Positions 1-10,876 of a DNA stretch of 64,000 nucleotides are shown here, piece by piece (the first letter of the stretch is position 1; the number at the start of each line of letters is the position of its first letter). Made by a program: the position numbers and the translations under genes. Origin of the DNA: Zerene cesonia (Eukaryota > Arthropoda > Insecta > Lepidoptera > Pieridae); NCBI RefSeq assembly GCF_012273895.1, contig NC_052113.1:3586195-3650194 (forward strand), given 5' to 3'. The notes under the pieces were generated by a model. It had not been told where the DNA came from and ran no database searches. It saw only the letters and a list, made by a program, of their open reading frames with translations.

Positions 1-65
1 AACTATATTTTTTACCTTTACACAGTTTGCAATTATATTAAACGTAAGAGTAACATTGATCTTAC

Positions 66-3000
66 CTTATCTGCGAGTCGAGTCATAATAACAGCGGTGG
101 CTTCAGTATCGAATTGTGGCCGACCCGCCCGTCCCACCATTTGGAGTATCGTACTTATACTATATTCCTATAATAATACATTATTTTAGGAATATTACTT
201 AAGATCAAGGGCACATAATACTATAGAAAATAGTGATATAAGAGGTGATACCTAATAAAATAATACCACGAATAAATTTTGCAAATAATTCTGAATGCGT
301 TAATAATTCTAGCTGGTGACGTATTATATATATCACATCATATTCAGTTAAATAACATTGAATTGTCTTTAAAATCAATGATATTTTCATGTTTGTCATG
401 AAACAACTCTATACTGGATAAACGATAATATTCAAGTAAGGGGCGTAGCAAGGTAATTTAAGGGACTTAAACCTTCAAAGAAGTAATTTCTAATTAAATA
501 TGCATAAACATCTGGATTTATTTTAGTACTTATAGTTACCCTGCTTTCATGAACCTCCCCTTAAATCTGACTACGCCCGTGATAAGAGAAGTACCTGATA
601 TGCCCCATTCACATATTGTTGAGTGTTCTTGATAATAACCAGATGGGCTGGTAAGTTGACGCCCATTGCTATAAAAAATAAACAAGACATAGATGCGATG
701 TACCGTGTAACTTTTTTATTTTAATAGTACAATAAGTATAAAATAATTAAATAGTAATAGTACATATTACTTCAATTGGTTGGAAAAAGAAGACATATAT
801 TATCTGATGTGGTCAAAAATTTAATAGGAAAATATGGACAACATAAATCGTAATAGAGATTAAAATGAATCAAATTGATTAATTTGATGACTTTATTTCT
901 AACGACGAATATTTAAAAATGAACCATTGAACAATCTAAATGTACATAAATTTATTCCTTCTATATCGCAGCCTTAATAACACATGAGTACCTACATTAA
1001 TTCAAAAAGGACCAATTAAAAAGACACAATTATGCAATAAAATCATCACAACATAAAACTGTAAAACCGGCGCACCTCCCGTTGCGTAAACGAGAAATCT
1101 TTGACGCAGTGAAAGGATACGTACATTGTACGTGTAAGGATTTCGAAATACGGAAGCGGATTTCTGGGAACCGTACTATCTGCAACGGTTTAGGATGATC
1201 ACGTTTTAAGCTTTCTTATACAAGGCTCCGCACAACAATACTTGAATGTATCTTAAAATTCATATTTATATGAAGTAGTTTTAAAGTATGCTAGTCAATA
1301 GTATATTATTTAGAATTGGTTTATGTGTTAAAAAATTTAATATTAAGAAATATTGTATATTTAGTCGAGTCATTAATGTGTCGTTAATTGAGTTTAAGTA
1401 GTAGGTGAGGCTTAATAAACGCCACACAAGCCATAGGTTGATTCTTCTTCAATCCCAAAATAAGATAGGTAACGAAAATTAATGTTTATACGGTAACAAT
1501 TATATTAGATATCATTATCAAATATCATATCATATCATTTTCAAACATTCAACACATAATTTTTACTAATAAGAGTTGCAATACAGACATAAAACAATAC
1601 TTATTATTAAATTTCATGTTTGTCGAAGCCTTAAAGTGGGTACCAGACCACACGTTGCGTTTAGTTATCTAGATCCGGAAAACAAAATGTAACTGACAAA
1701 TACGTGTACACGAATATGGTGCTTTTGCTAACACAATAAGAAAGTCAGGCTGACGAATGATTTCCTTTGGTGGAACTGAAACTTATAAGATTGAATCTCA
1801 GATTTGTGATAAGTGCTAATAACGGAACAACGTTGATTACGATCTCTGAGAAAAGTACTTTTTAATCCGAAATGGATAAGTATTAATCATAACACAAAAT
1901 AAATAATGACAAATTGTAATATCACAAATGAAAGTGCATGATGCTTGATTTTGGGAAGCACTCATAAAATAATAATTAATTAAAATATGGACAGCAGTCA
2001 AATGTCTCATGTTCGGTGGAGACTGCCGTAGTCGGTATCTGCTATTGTAGATAAATCTATTGCTCTGATGCTAGTATAAAATAAAAAAAAAGGTTTGCAA
2101 AGCTTATAGGTTCAGTTCACACATAATTAGAACTTAATCATTATTCAAATGAATTTTGGATAGCCAATGAAGCGAAAGTCGTCATTATTAATAGGGCCGA
2201 TGCCCTTTTAAATTGACGTGAATAAATTAATTTGTTATGTATTTCAATGAAGTGAAATGACAAAAAAATATGTAAAGACGAAAAAGTTACCTAATGTTGT
2301 AGTTGTAATGAGGATAGGCAATTCTCTATTTCTGAAAGCGTTTTCAATGTTTATTCTTTCTTCGTATAAGAGACCTGCGTGATGGCAGCCCACGCCACAT
2401 AATATCAACGACTGAAATCATGTTTTACAGACTTTTATTTTATTTGACAACAATTAAATGCCAGTTATAGTTTATCGTTTTCTTTGCCTTAGGCCTAATA
2501 TTTCATATGAAAGCAAAATGCAAAATATTTACTCATTATATTGAGGTAAAACGAGATAGTAAATTTTACTAATTACTAATAGGCATAAATATTTTGTAAT
2601 GTAAACCTACTTTCTACATAAGATCGCCAGGAGTTACTAAAATAAAACAGGTGGGTATTTACTTGAAACTTTTTATTCTTAATAGTGGATGCAAGAGCGG
2701 CAAGCCTGGCCTTCTGCTCATCGCTGAACCCAACCGTGATCTCACGGGATAGCGTTTCAGCGGTCAGCGCGACACTCTTCCGCGTGTTGCAGAATATCTG
2801 TTACCGTTTGTGTTATAATGTGTTTTTAATACAAAGTTATATATTTTTATATTATATACTAGCTGCACCTAGCAAACGCTGTTCTGCCTTACTCTTATCA
2901 TTTAGGGGTATGAAAAATAGATGTTGGCCGATTCTCATAGATACCGGATAAGCACAAAAAAATTCATCAAAATCGGTCAAGCCGTTCCGGAGGAGTATGG

Positions 3001-6000
3001 CAACGAAAACTGTGACACGAGAATTTCATATATTAGATTAGACGCTCGTCCCGGCTCCGACCGAATATTAAGATTTCTATTTTATTCCAAGGGAGTATTT
3101 AATCTGGATACAAAATATCTCATCACTCAAGTCACCTCAAACCCTGTTTGTATACCAAATTTCATGAAAATCCGTTCAGAAGTTTCAGCATCATTAACGG
3201 ACAAACAAACTTTCACATTTATAATATCAGTGTGATATTGATTTTTTTTGTATAATACCTAATTACAGAAGTTATATAGTTAGGTATTATAGGAAAAAAT
3301 TGATCGATTATCGGTCCCAAGTCTTTCCAAGCGACGCTTGAGATGTCTCGGTCGCAATCCTACCTACTCGAATTTCTTTTATTCATTCAATTTGTTGATT
3401 TGTTGTATCGGCTATGAAAGGAGGATTTTTTGCGAGAATCTGAATAAGTGTTCGTATAAATACTTTCTTAACACGCTCTGATGCGTAAACAGTTTGATGG
3501 ATTAGCTTAGCTGAAGAGATGTCGTATCGATTACGAAAATGTTTCAAAATATATAGGTTTATGTAGCGAAGTACATGATTTTCATTTAGATTTCAATACT
3601 CATTTTTGTCTTTTTTTTTAATATGGTATCTACCACGCAATTATATATTAATTATATATAGATAAATTAACTATTGAAAGTCATAGGCACATAAAGTAGG
3701 TTCATAGAAAAGTGGATACAATACTGAACGTACCAGAGTAGGTTTTCCATTATAGTATTTCTGTATAATGGGCCACAGCTTGTAATTAAGAACTATATCA
3801 AACTTGAATAAACTCGAGCCCTCAGCACAAGGATAACCTTCTACTACTAGTTTCAATTTTACTGGTCGGCATTCGTCTCCGAACCTATGTATTTTTATTT
3901 ATATGAGATACCGCATGTAATAAACTACAAATTTACGATTTATATGAAAAAGAACTTTTTTGGCAAGCTGCAAATTTTATGACCAGCAATTATAGTTTAG
4001 AAACTTATTTTACATATATTTTTTAACGTAAATAAAATGAAAATATTATACCTTACAGGCTGTACGTTACAGCGCGCAATTAACGTTATATAATTATATT
4101 TTAGTATGGTTCAAATAGAATTGAACTAAAAATGACATTGAGGGAATTAAATAATATAATATTAGGTGATTTAGAACAAATTACATACTTATAAAACACA
4201 GCTGGTTTATCAGCTGACCCAAGCCATTTAGCAACGTCTTCAGGATTACTAACAGTAGCGGATACTGCTATGAATCTTATTTTAGGTGAAGGAGCAATTG
4301 TTACAGTATCTCCGTTAGTTCTGTACTGTTGTTGTAGTTTGGTTATGCGGTGGGCGGATTGGGCTGATGACTTGTAAATGGAGTAATAAAAAATTCAGTG
4401 GATGTTTCATGAAGGTAGATAAATAAAAGTGGAGTATAAGATCACGTAAATGTAACCTACTAACATTGATTTTGGATACTCACTTAGAATGTTCTTCTAT
4501 GTTACTTATAAGATTCAATTAAGGATTTTTTATAATTCATTATTTGAGTATTGACTAATGAGATACGTTTCATTAAGATTTTACAGTGATTAAGTAAAAT
4601 TTGAGAGAGATATAAAAAATTCTAGTATGAAAGTTAGTGAATAATTACATATATAAGATCTATTAATTATTCATAAACAGATACATATTATCTACAAACA
4701 AACATTATTAAAATGCAAGCAGTTTTCATATTTTCAAAAAATATATATATATTTTTTTAATATCACATTCTCATTCTTACCTCGATAGTTTTCATTCTAC
4801 TCACAACAGCTTCAAGCACAGGTCCTCGCATTTCATCGTTTAAGATGTGAACCTCATCAATTAAAAATAATTTAATGACTTCGACAAAACTAGCGTGGTC
4901 TTTCCAACGGCGGGTTAGCATATCCCATTTTTCTGGAGTCGTTATTATCAGTCTACATGTGCAGTGAATAAAACGGAATTCTGAATTTTTTAGTGATAAA
5001 AATACGTAAACTTGTATAGGGTTTTAAACTCTTTAAAAAAAGTAGTGGAAAGATTAAAAATCTATGATTGAAGTGATATAATTGTTATTTTAAATTAATT
5101 AACTGGAATAAATTTATAATTTACGCACTGCAGAATTAAAAGATTTTCATAAATAGTTTTTACGTAAAAACATTACAAAAATTACGTTAATAATTAACTC
5201 AATTCTATGTTATTGCTGTATATTCGATCATATTAATTTTAAGCCAAATGGGTCTTTTATTTTTGGCATTCATGACACATACGACTATTAGATTAGGATT
5301 CAATAGTTGCTTCAATACGACTTCTATAAATAAATTTAAGTGCTATTTAAAGCCATATATCTTATTTCACAAGAATCTCACATGCTAAATACCTACTATA
5401 ATTATAAACTACTAGCTGCGCCCCGCGATTTCACCCGCGTAAATCCGTATCCCCTAGGAATATCGGGATAAAAAGTTGCCTATATGTTATTCCAGTTGTC
5501 CAGCTATCTACGTAGAAATTTCATTACAATCCGTTTAGTAGTTTTTGCGTGAAAGAGCAACAAACACACACACATCCTTACAAACCTTCGCATTTATAAT
5601 ATTAAGTAGGATAGTAGGATAGGAAGTAGGATTATAATACGATATGACTACCCACTATTGGATACAATTAGAAACGTAGGTACATTTTTTAGCATTATCC
5701 TTATACCTATATGGTTTTAGCTGTGGGAAGTCGAGATCTGTATCTCCGGTGACTTCAATACATAATACACCGAGCTTTGTGAATTTTGGATACCATTCCG
5801 ACAAACGTTCCGAACATAACGCTTTTACAGGTGCCACTAAAACATCAGGTATATTATATTGACACCTTAATTCATATCAAATAGTTTATAGTGCAATCTC
5901 ATTAACGTGTATTTTAATAGCAAATTTCCGGAGCCGCCAATTTGCCTTTGTTTTTCTATAGGAAAGATCAACTTACTATAGATTATTTTGAAATCCTGAT

Positions 6001-7019
6001 CGGAGTTTTTATCTTCCATCTCCATTAGTAATTGTACAATAGCCATTTCAAACACAACAGTTTTGCCCGAGCCAGTAGGAGCGCATACTACTAAAGATTT
6101 ATCTAGAAAGTTAATAAAATAGAAATGATAACGTACCTAATTTACTTATCGTTAGAAGTCTAACAGTGAACTGATAATGATATTGATGAGCGTAATATTA
6201 CGATGTTTTATTGAAATAGAAAAATAAATTACATACAATTACAGACGCGGTCGTTTCGAAAAACAAAAGAGGGTCTCAACTAGCCCGGTTTTTTTTTTGT
6301 TGTTGTTAATCTACCCACGTGGGTTTTCAATAGATTTACGCGATTCTTTTTAGTGGAAATTGTGATTTTGGCCCCATTTTGGAATCTGCAGTGTTCCCCC
6401 AATATTTTTGGGCAGGGCAGAAATTATTTTAATAAACGTCAAACTTAAATTCAATCACCCACAATTTATATTTACACGACATTTTAATATTTAGGTAACG
6501 CATTTATGTGCCGCACTCACCTGAATATAAAGCATCATCGATTATTCTAGATTGCACTAAATTAAAATAATTGTATGTAAAGACGTTTCTATATTTTTGA
6601 TCTGTAATTAAATTTAGTCATATTAGAGAATACTGTATTTTGTCAGAAAGCCGTCGATTGTATCTTTTTTTTAATTGATTTTTCTTCAACGTATGGCCTC
6701 TATTGGATTTCTTACCAATTTCTTCTCTGCTTCGAAAGTGACCTTTTTGACCTGTATATCTATCGGGTCTTTTTTTATCAGATAAAACTAAATCCACATT
6801 AAAATTCTCTTGTGACGATACATTTGTACTATTCGATAAAGGCAATGACATTGGTTGTGAATTCTCTATTTCCTCATTTAAAATATCTGTGAAGTTTGAT
6901 CTAAAATATTGAAGCAATTTCTGATGACACTGGGTGAACAATATGTATATTAATCATCGTATAGCTACTATTAAAATGCCAAACTACATTACTTACAATT
7001 TGTAATTAACGTTATTCAT
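66..7019 (-). CDS. HFM1: HFM1/Mer3-type meiotic DNA helicase, 5' part (partial)
   Basis: Superfamily-2 Ski2-like ATP-dependent 3'-5' DNA helicase. In other eukaryotes HFM1/Mer3 is a nuclear ZMM protein that stabilises meiotic recombination intermediates for crossovers. Exons on the minus strand, all phase-consistent: 7019-6997, 6900-6716, 6601-6521, 6102-5977, 5836-5707, 4952-4781, 4370-4189, 3884-3734, 2797-2663, 2411-2291, 668-595, 167-66. Together they give 494 residues. Visible motifs: Walker A TGSGKT at residues 106-111, TTPEKWD at 186-192, DEVH box at 214-217, SAT at 276-278, and motif VI QMVGRAGRP at 469-477. The LIDEVH box and the VGRAGRPQFDT block fit HFM1 better than Brr2, ASCC3 or Ski2. 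The start is the ATG of exon 1 (MNNVNYK), which splices in frame to a low-complexity N-terminus much shorter than in human HFM1; this first exon is the least certain. The winged-helix and Sec63 parts lie beyond base 1. Introns hold several repeats. Confidence 0.94.
439..582. repeat. Possible small inverted-repeat element (MITE-like)
   Basis: A stretch in an HFM1 intron begins with GGGGCGTAGC and ends near CTACGCCCG, which are near-inverted copies of each other. The ends match by only about nine bases and no target-site duplication was confirmed, so this is a tentative MITE-like call. Confidence 0.25.
669..2290 (-). other. HFM1 intron 10 (1.6 kb)
   Basis: Non-coding on inspection; the flanking exons join directly in frame. 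It contains a locally GC-richer patch at about 1068-1215 with an imperfect palindrome of the form ACGTACA-T-TGTACGT near 1119-1133. No open frame with family similarity was seen in the patch on either strand. Confidence 0.6.
2858..3037 (-). repeat. Interspersed repeat family B, copy 1
   Basis: Runs from ACTAGCTGCACC through a GTTCTGCCTTACTCTTATC block and an AATCGGTCAAGCCGTT block to GACACGAGAATTTCATATATTAGA. The same order of blocks recurs at 43528-43705, 45869-46044 and 54451-54629. This copy lies immediately downstream on the plus strand of HFM1 exon 9. Superfamily was not determined; a short non-autonomous element is likely. Confidence 0.8.
3038..3237 (+). repeat. Interspersed repeat family C, copy 1
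   Basis: Begins GACGCTCGTCCCGGCTCCG, contains ATACCAAATTTCAT and a GGACAAACAAACTTTCAC block, and ends near ATTTATAATATCAGTGTGAT. A second copy lies at 32215-32432. It directly abuts the family B copy, so the two may have inserted into each other. Confidence 0.75.
5411..5630 (+). repeat. Interspersed repeat family A, copy 1
   Basis: Starts ACTAGCTGCGCCCCGCG and ends GCATTTATAATATTAAGTAGG followed by a degenerate AGTAGGAT tail. It lies in an HFM1 intron. Other copies are at 8600-9715 (interrupted by a gap), 14051-14271, 25093-25302 and 50783-50993, all in the opposite orientation. The tail resembles those of lepidopteran SINE/RTE-type elements; no coding capacity is visible. Confidence 0.85.
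6246..6420. repeat. Interspersed repeat family H, copy 1
   Basis: Shares with 18952-19112 the ordered blocks GTGGGTTTTCAA, GCG-ATTCTTTTTA, GAAATTG-GAT, TTGGCCCCATTTTGGAA and a GGGCAGGG/GTCCAGGG end. It was recognised by the two copies matching each other; superfamily unknown. Confidence 0.55.
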
Positions 7020-7560
7020 TTTATTTCTATATAATGTGTTTGTCTTCAAATTTCAACAGAAATAAAGTAATTGCCAAAACTTGTAACCCTTCTTTTCAGA
7101 TGTTGAAATATTGAATTGGCGCCATTTATAATTTTATTTTCTGTGGCCATAAGATAAAAAATTTAAATCGAAGGGTAGGAATCAAGGAAATTTTAAAATA
7201 TATTTTATTTCGATTATTAGCGAACAAAATAAAGTTGTCATTGTCTCGTTAATTATACCTTAAACGTTTTTTTCTTGTTATTATTATAACATTATGTTAA
7301 ATAAATTACCCTTTTTATTGCAAGGAACACCATAGACGCTGTGTCAATTGTCAATGTCCTCTAACATTCTAGGAAATCAGCTGTTCGTATTTCATAAAAC
7401 AAATTCAACAGTTAAACGTCATAATTTTAAAATATTTTTTCCTTATTCATGTTTTTAAATAATGAATTGAACATACCACTTCTTTTCACTTTAATTTCAA
7501 TTGTTTTAGTATAAGATATTAAAGTACATGAATTTCTAAGTGTTATTTGCAAAATTTATA
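7020..7560. promoter_or_regulatory. Shared divergent promoter region, HFM1 / DD-SEFIR
   Basis: 541 bp separate the HFM1 start codon (minus) from the first coding bases of the plus-strand adaptor gene. The region must contain both 5' UTRs and both promoters unless exons are missing. It is strongly AT-rich, with no clear TATA box in a well-placed position and no visible repeat. Confidence 0.55.
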
Positions 7561-10075
7561 ATGTAAGCATACTATTTTGTGAGATACAAAAATGTGTTTA
7601 AATCATTTTTTTTTATTTATATATTGGTTTTAACAGGGAGCATTTAAAAGATTACGAAAATGCTGACACAATTAGTATCGACACCCTGGCCCTGGAGGAA
7701 ATGGTGCAAGAAGAAAGAGCTAAGGAAATATCGGAATTAAATAGCTTACACGAAAAAGTGTGTTATTTACACACAAGTTTATTGTATTATAGAAATGCTA
7801 AATCTAAAATGGGAATGATATGTTATGAGGCTTGGAAAACAATGGTAAAAAAAATAGGAGGCTCACCCAATACATGGAGAGATTTAGGCTATGCTCTGGG
7901 TATTAATCAAGATGACTTGGATGTAAGTTTTTCCAACTACAGAATTTCTTGTTTTATGTTGTATTTTTAACATGCAATTACCTATTATGTGACTTTCTAA
8001 GTACCAATCATATATTTTAAATTTCAGTACATAGGAAATTCTGTGAAAGATGATCCAGCAGATATAATATTAAAAGTATATATGCAAAATGAGAATGCAA
8101 CTTTAGACAAAATTATAGAAGCATTTATAAAGATGAAAAGGTATGATATCCTAAAAGCTGTAGAGAATCCACTTTGTAATATGGCACAATGTTTCAACAG
8201 AGATGATAGTGGATATCAAAGTAATAGTAATACAGGTAAAAGAGAAATCATTACGCTGACAAAAAATGTTCCTAATGACCTACCTCCAGCATTAAATAAA
8301 AAATATGTCAAGGACAGAGCTGATAAACCGAAAAAGCCAACATTGAGACCATCCACAAAGACCGATGAAAATAAAAGTGATAGTGACAGTCTAATACTAT
8401 TTCTTACATATACTGAAGATGGTTTAGACACTGCTTTAAATATTCAAAGCTATGTTAACAATTGGGATGACTTGCCAGGAGTAACAGTTGTAACGCTAAA
8501 TGGGAAAAGGGAAGAGGTTGTGCAGAATCCAGAAAAGTTCATTAGGGAATATTTTGAAAAGGTAAAAATATTATTCAATATTAATACTATTATTAACTTA
8601 TAATATTATAAATACGAAAGTTTGTAAGGATGTGTGTGTGTTTGTTGTTCTTTCACGCAAAAACTACTGAACCNNNNNNNNNNNNNNNNNNNNNNNNNNN
8701 NNNNNNNNNNNNNNNNNNNNNNNNNNNNNNNNNNNNNNNNNNNNNNNNNNNNNNNNNNNNNNNNNNNNNNNNNNNNNNNNNNNNNNNNNNNNNNNNNNNN
8801 NNNNNNNNNNNNNNNNNNNNNNNNNNNNNNNNNNNNNNNNNNNNNNNNNNNNNNNNNNNNNNNNNNNNNNNNNNNNNNNNNNNNNNNNNNNNNNNNNNNN
8901 NNNNNNNNNNNNNNNNNNNNNNNNNNNNNNNNNNNNNNNNNNNNNNNNNNNNNNNNNNNNNNNNNNNNNNNNNNNNNNNNNNNNNNNNNNNNNNNNNNNN
9001 NNNNNNNNNNNNNNNNNNNNNNNNNNNNNNNNNNNNNNNNNNNNNNNNNNNNNNNNNNNNNNNNNNNNNNNNNNNNNNNNNNNNNNNNNNNNNNNNNNNN
9101 NNNNNNNNNNNNNNNNNNNNNNNNNNNNNNNNNNNNNNNNNNNNNNNNNNNNNNNNNNNNNNNNNNNNNNNNNNNNNNNNNNNNNNNNNNNNNNNNNNNN
9201 NNNNNNNNNNNNNNNNNNNNNNNNNNNNNNNNNNNNNNNNNNNNNNNNNNNNNNNNNNNNNNNNNNNNNNNNNNNNNNNNNNNNNNNNNNNNNNNNNNNN
9301 NNNNNNNNNNNNNNNNNNNNNNNNNNNNNNNNNNNNNNNNNNNNNNNNNNNNNNNNNNNNNNNNNNNNNNNNNNNNNNNNNNNNNNNNNNNNNNNNNNNN
9401 NNNNNNNNNNNNNNNNNNNNNNNNNNNNNNNNNNNNNNNNNNNNNNNNNNNNNNNNNNNNNNNNNNNNNNNNNNNNNNNNNNNNNNNNNNNNNNNNNNNN
9501 NNNNNNNNNNNNNNNNNNNNNNNNNNNNNNNNNNNNNNNNNNNNNNNNNNNNNNNNNNNNNNNNNNNNNNNNNNNNNNNNNNNNNNNNNNNNNNNNNNNN
9601 NNNNNNNNNNNNNNNNNNNNNNNNNNNNNNNNNNNNNNNNNNNNNNNNNNNNNNNNNNNNNNNNNNNNNNNNNGGATACGGAGCTACGCGGGTGAAACCG
9701 CGGGGCGCAGCTAGTTCATTATAAGTATATCAGAAAACAATTACAATTTAAAATTCTTTATTTTTTCAGGCCCAATTTATAGTACCTATAATAACAACTG
9801 GATATTTAAATAGAATAAAATCCCACACACCAGAAGCTGCAAGCACAAATGACAATCTGGATTTCAAATATGTTAATTTTATATACAATTTAATTATTAA
9901 TTATTATATACATGCAACTGGGTGCCTTAATGAAAAAGTTAGAAGTGTATTGCCTCAAAATGCTAATGTTGATGTTTTAAGAGATATATCTATGTATCCA
10001 GATTTATTGCCTTGGACATATGAAACAAATTTTGATGAATATTTTAAAGCATTTTTGAAGAAAGATTTTGCATAG
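7561..10075 (+). CDS. Death-domain + SEFIR adaptor protein (Act1/CIKS-like)
   Basis: Predicted cytoplasmic signalling adaptor of 375 residues. Exons: AT at 7561-7562, then 7637-7922, 8028-8561 and 9770-10075 (stop TAG 10073-10075). The initiator is split: AT ends exon 1 before gtaagc, and the G opens exon 2 after taacag. An in-frame TAA lies 26 bases before the AT, so no earlier start exists in exon 1; ATG 7701 is the fallback start. Residues about 64-146 form a death domain (WKTMVKKIGG, WRDLGYALGI, then DPADIILKVY and ATLDKIIEAF). Residues about 217-350 look like a SEFIR fold: LILFLTYTEDG strand, FIREYF-KAQFIVPIIT core, KYVNFIYNLI helix and a YPDLLPWT end. In animals, SEFIR proteins act in IL-17-type signalling. 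The death domain is clear; the SEFIR call is by eye, with TIR as the alternative. The last intron contains a sequencing gap. Confidence 0.85.
8600..9715 (-). repeat. Family A repeat, copy 2, interrupted by assembly gap
   Basis: Reads ATAATATTATAAATACGAAAG on the left of the gap and GGTGAAACCGCGGGGCGCAG then CTAGT on the right, the two ends of family A. The gap therefore sits inside the repeat or inside a second element nested in it. It lies in the last intron of the DD-SEFIR gene and does not interrupt coding exons. Confidence 0.8.
8674..9673. other. Assembly gap (1000 N)
   Basis: Exactly 1000 N, a conventional placeholder, so the true length is unknown. Apparent long open frames across it are artefacts. 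Confidence 0.99.
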
Positions 10076-10876
10076 TTTTTCACACTATTTGGGATACCTT
10101 CTAATACTTTTCATACAGATGTCTTACATCTTTAAAATGTCTATTATGTTGCTGTTTAGTCAACAATGCATAATAAAGATTACTTATCATTTTGTGTTGC
10201 CAAATCCAAAATATCCATGTAACCCAAACTATATCTTTACTTATTTAGCCACATTTTTTTCCACAGCCGAATTATGCTTTAGCTGTTATAATTTTTAATA
10301 AAATATTCGTTATACTTTTAATGTGTGAACAATGTCTTCCAAAAAACATGTATAGTCATTACTAATTTTATCTTAAAATAAATGTGGCAGCAATAAAAGA
10401 TACTGTAGTTTTATTACTTTATTTGAAAAAAAAAGATCCTAACCAGTGATATGTTAAGGTCAATTATAAAAGCTACTTAATTAGTTTCACTTGGCTAAAG
10501 AAGTGAAGCAATTATATTAGCAAGTTCATCAAATAAAACCCAATTAAGGCTCTCTACATTCCACTTAACTTTCCAACTCTGTGTAATACTTTAAAGCTTT
10601 ATTATTAAATGACAAGCAAGCTTAGTAAAATACAATTAAATATCATGAGAGAGGAAAGTATTTTGATAAAACACAAAACAGTAACCAGCAATAATGGTAG
10701 TAAAAGCTAAGGCCTGAGTTAAATTTACTATAACAATTTAAATTGTTAGCTAGAAACTAGAACTATATTGAAAGCAACAGGTACAAAAAGTTTAGTGTTA
10801 AGAAACTAAAAGATTACACATATCTTAAAATATATTAACTCTAATTATTGTGTGATATATTGTTTCAATTTAAACA
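10076..10876. terminator. Convergent 3' region of DD-SEFIR and geminin
   Basis: Two genes converge here with 801 bp between stop codons. Plus-strand AATAAA signals lie at 10172-10177, 10297-10302, 10377-10382 and 10392-10397. Minus-strand signals (TTTATT on the given strand) lie at 10418-10423 and 10598-10603. The 3' ends could overlap if the distal signals are used. No repeat or further gene was seen. Confidence 0.6.

Noticed and set aside
2685..3235. Plus-strand frames of 88 and 104 residues
   Set aside because: The first is the antisense of HFM1 exon 9 running into a family B repeat; the second covers repeats B and C. Neither has protein similarity.
8216..8431. 71-residue minus-strand frame with hydrophobic stretches
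   Set aside because: Antisense to the DD-SEFIR coding exon; no supporting signal.
8630..9724. Long open frames across 8630-9724 and 26516-27715
   Set aside because: They consist almost entirely of N from assembly gaps.
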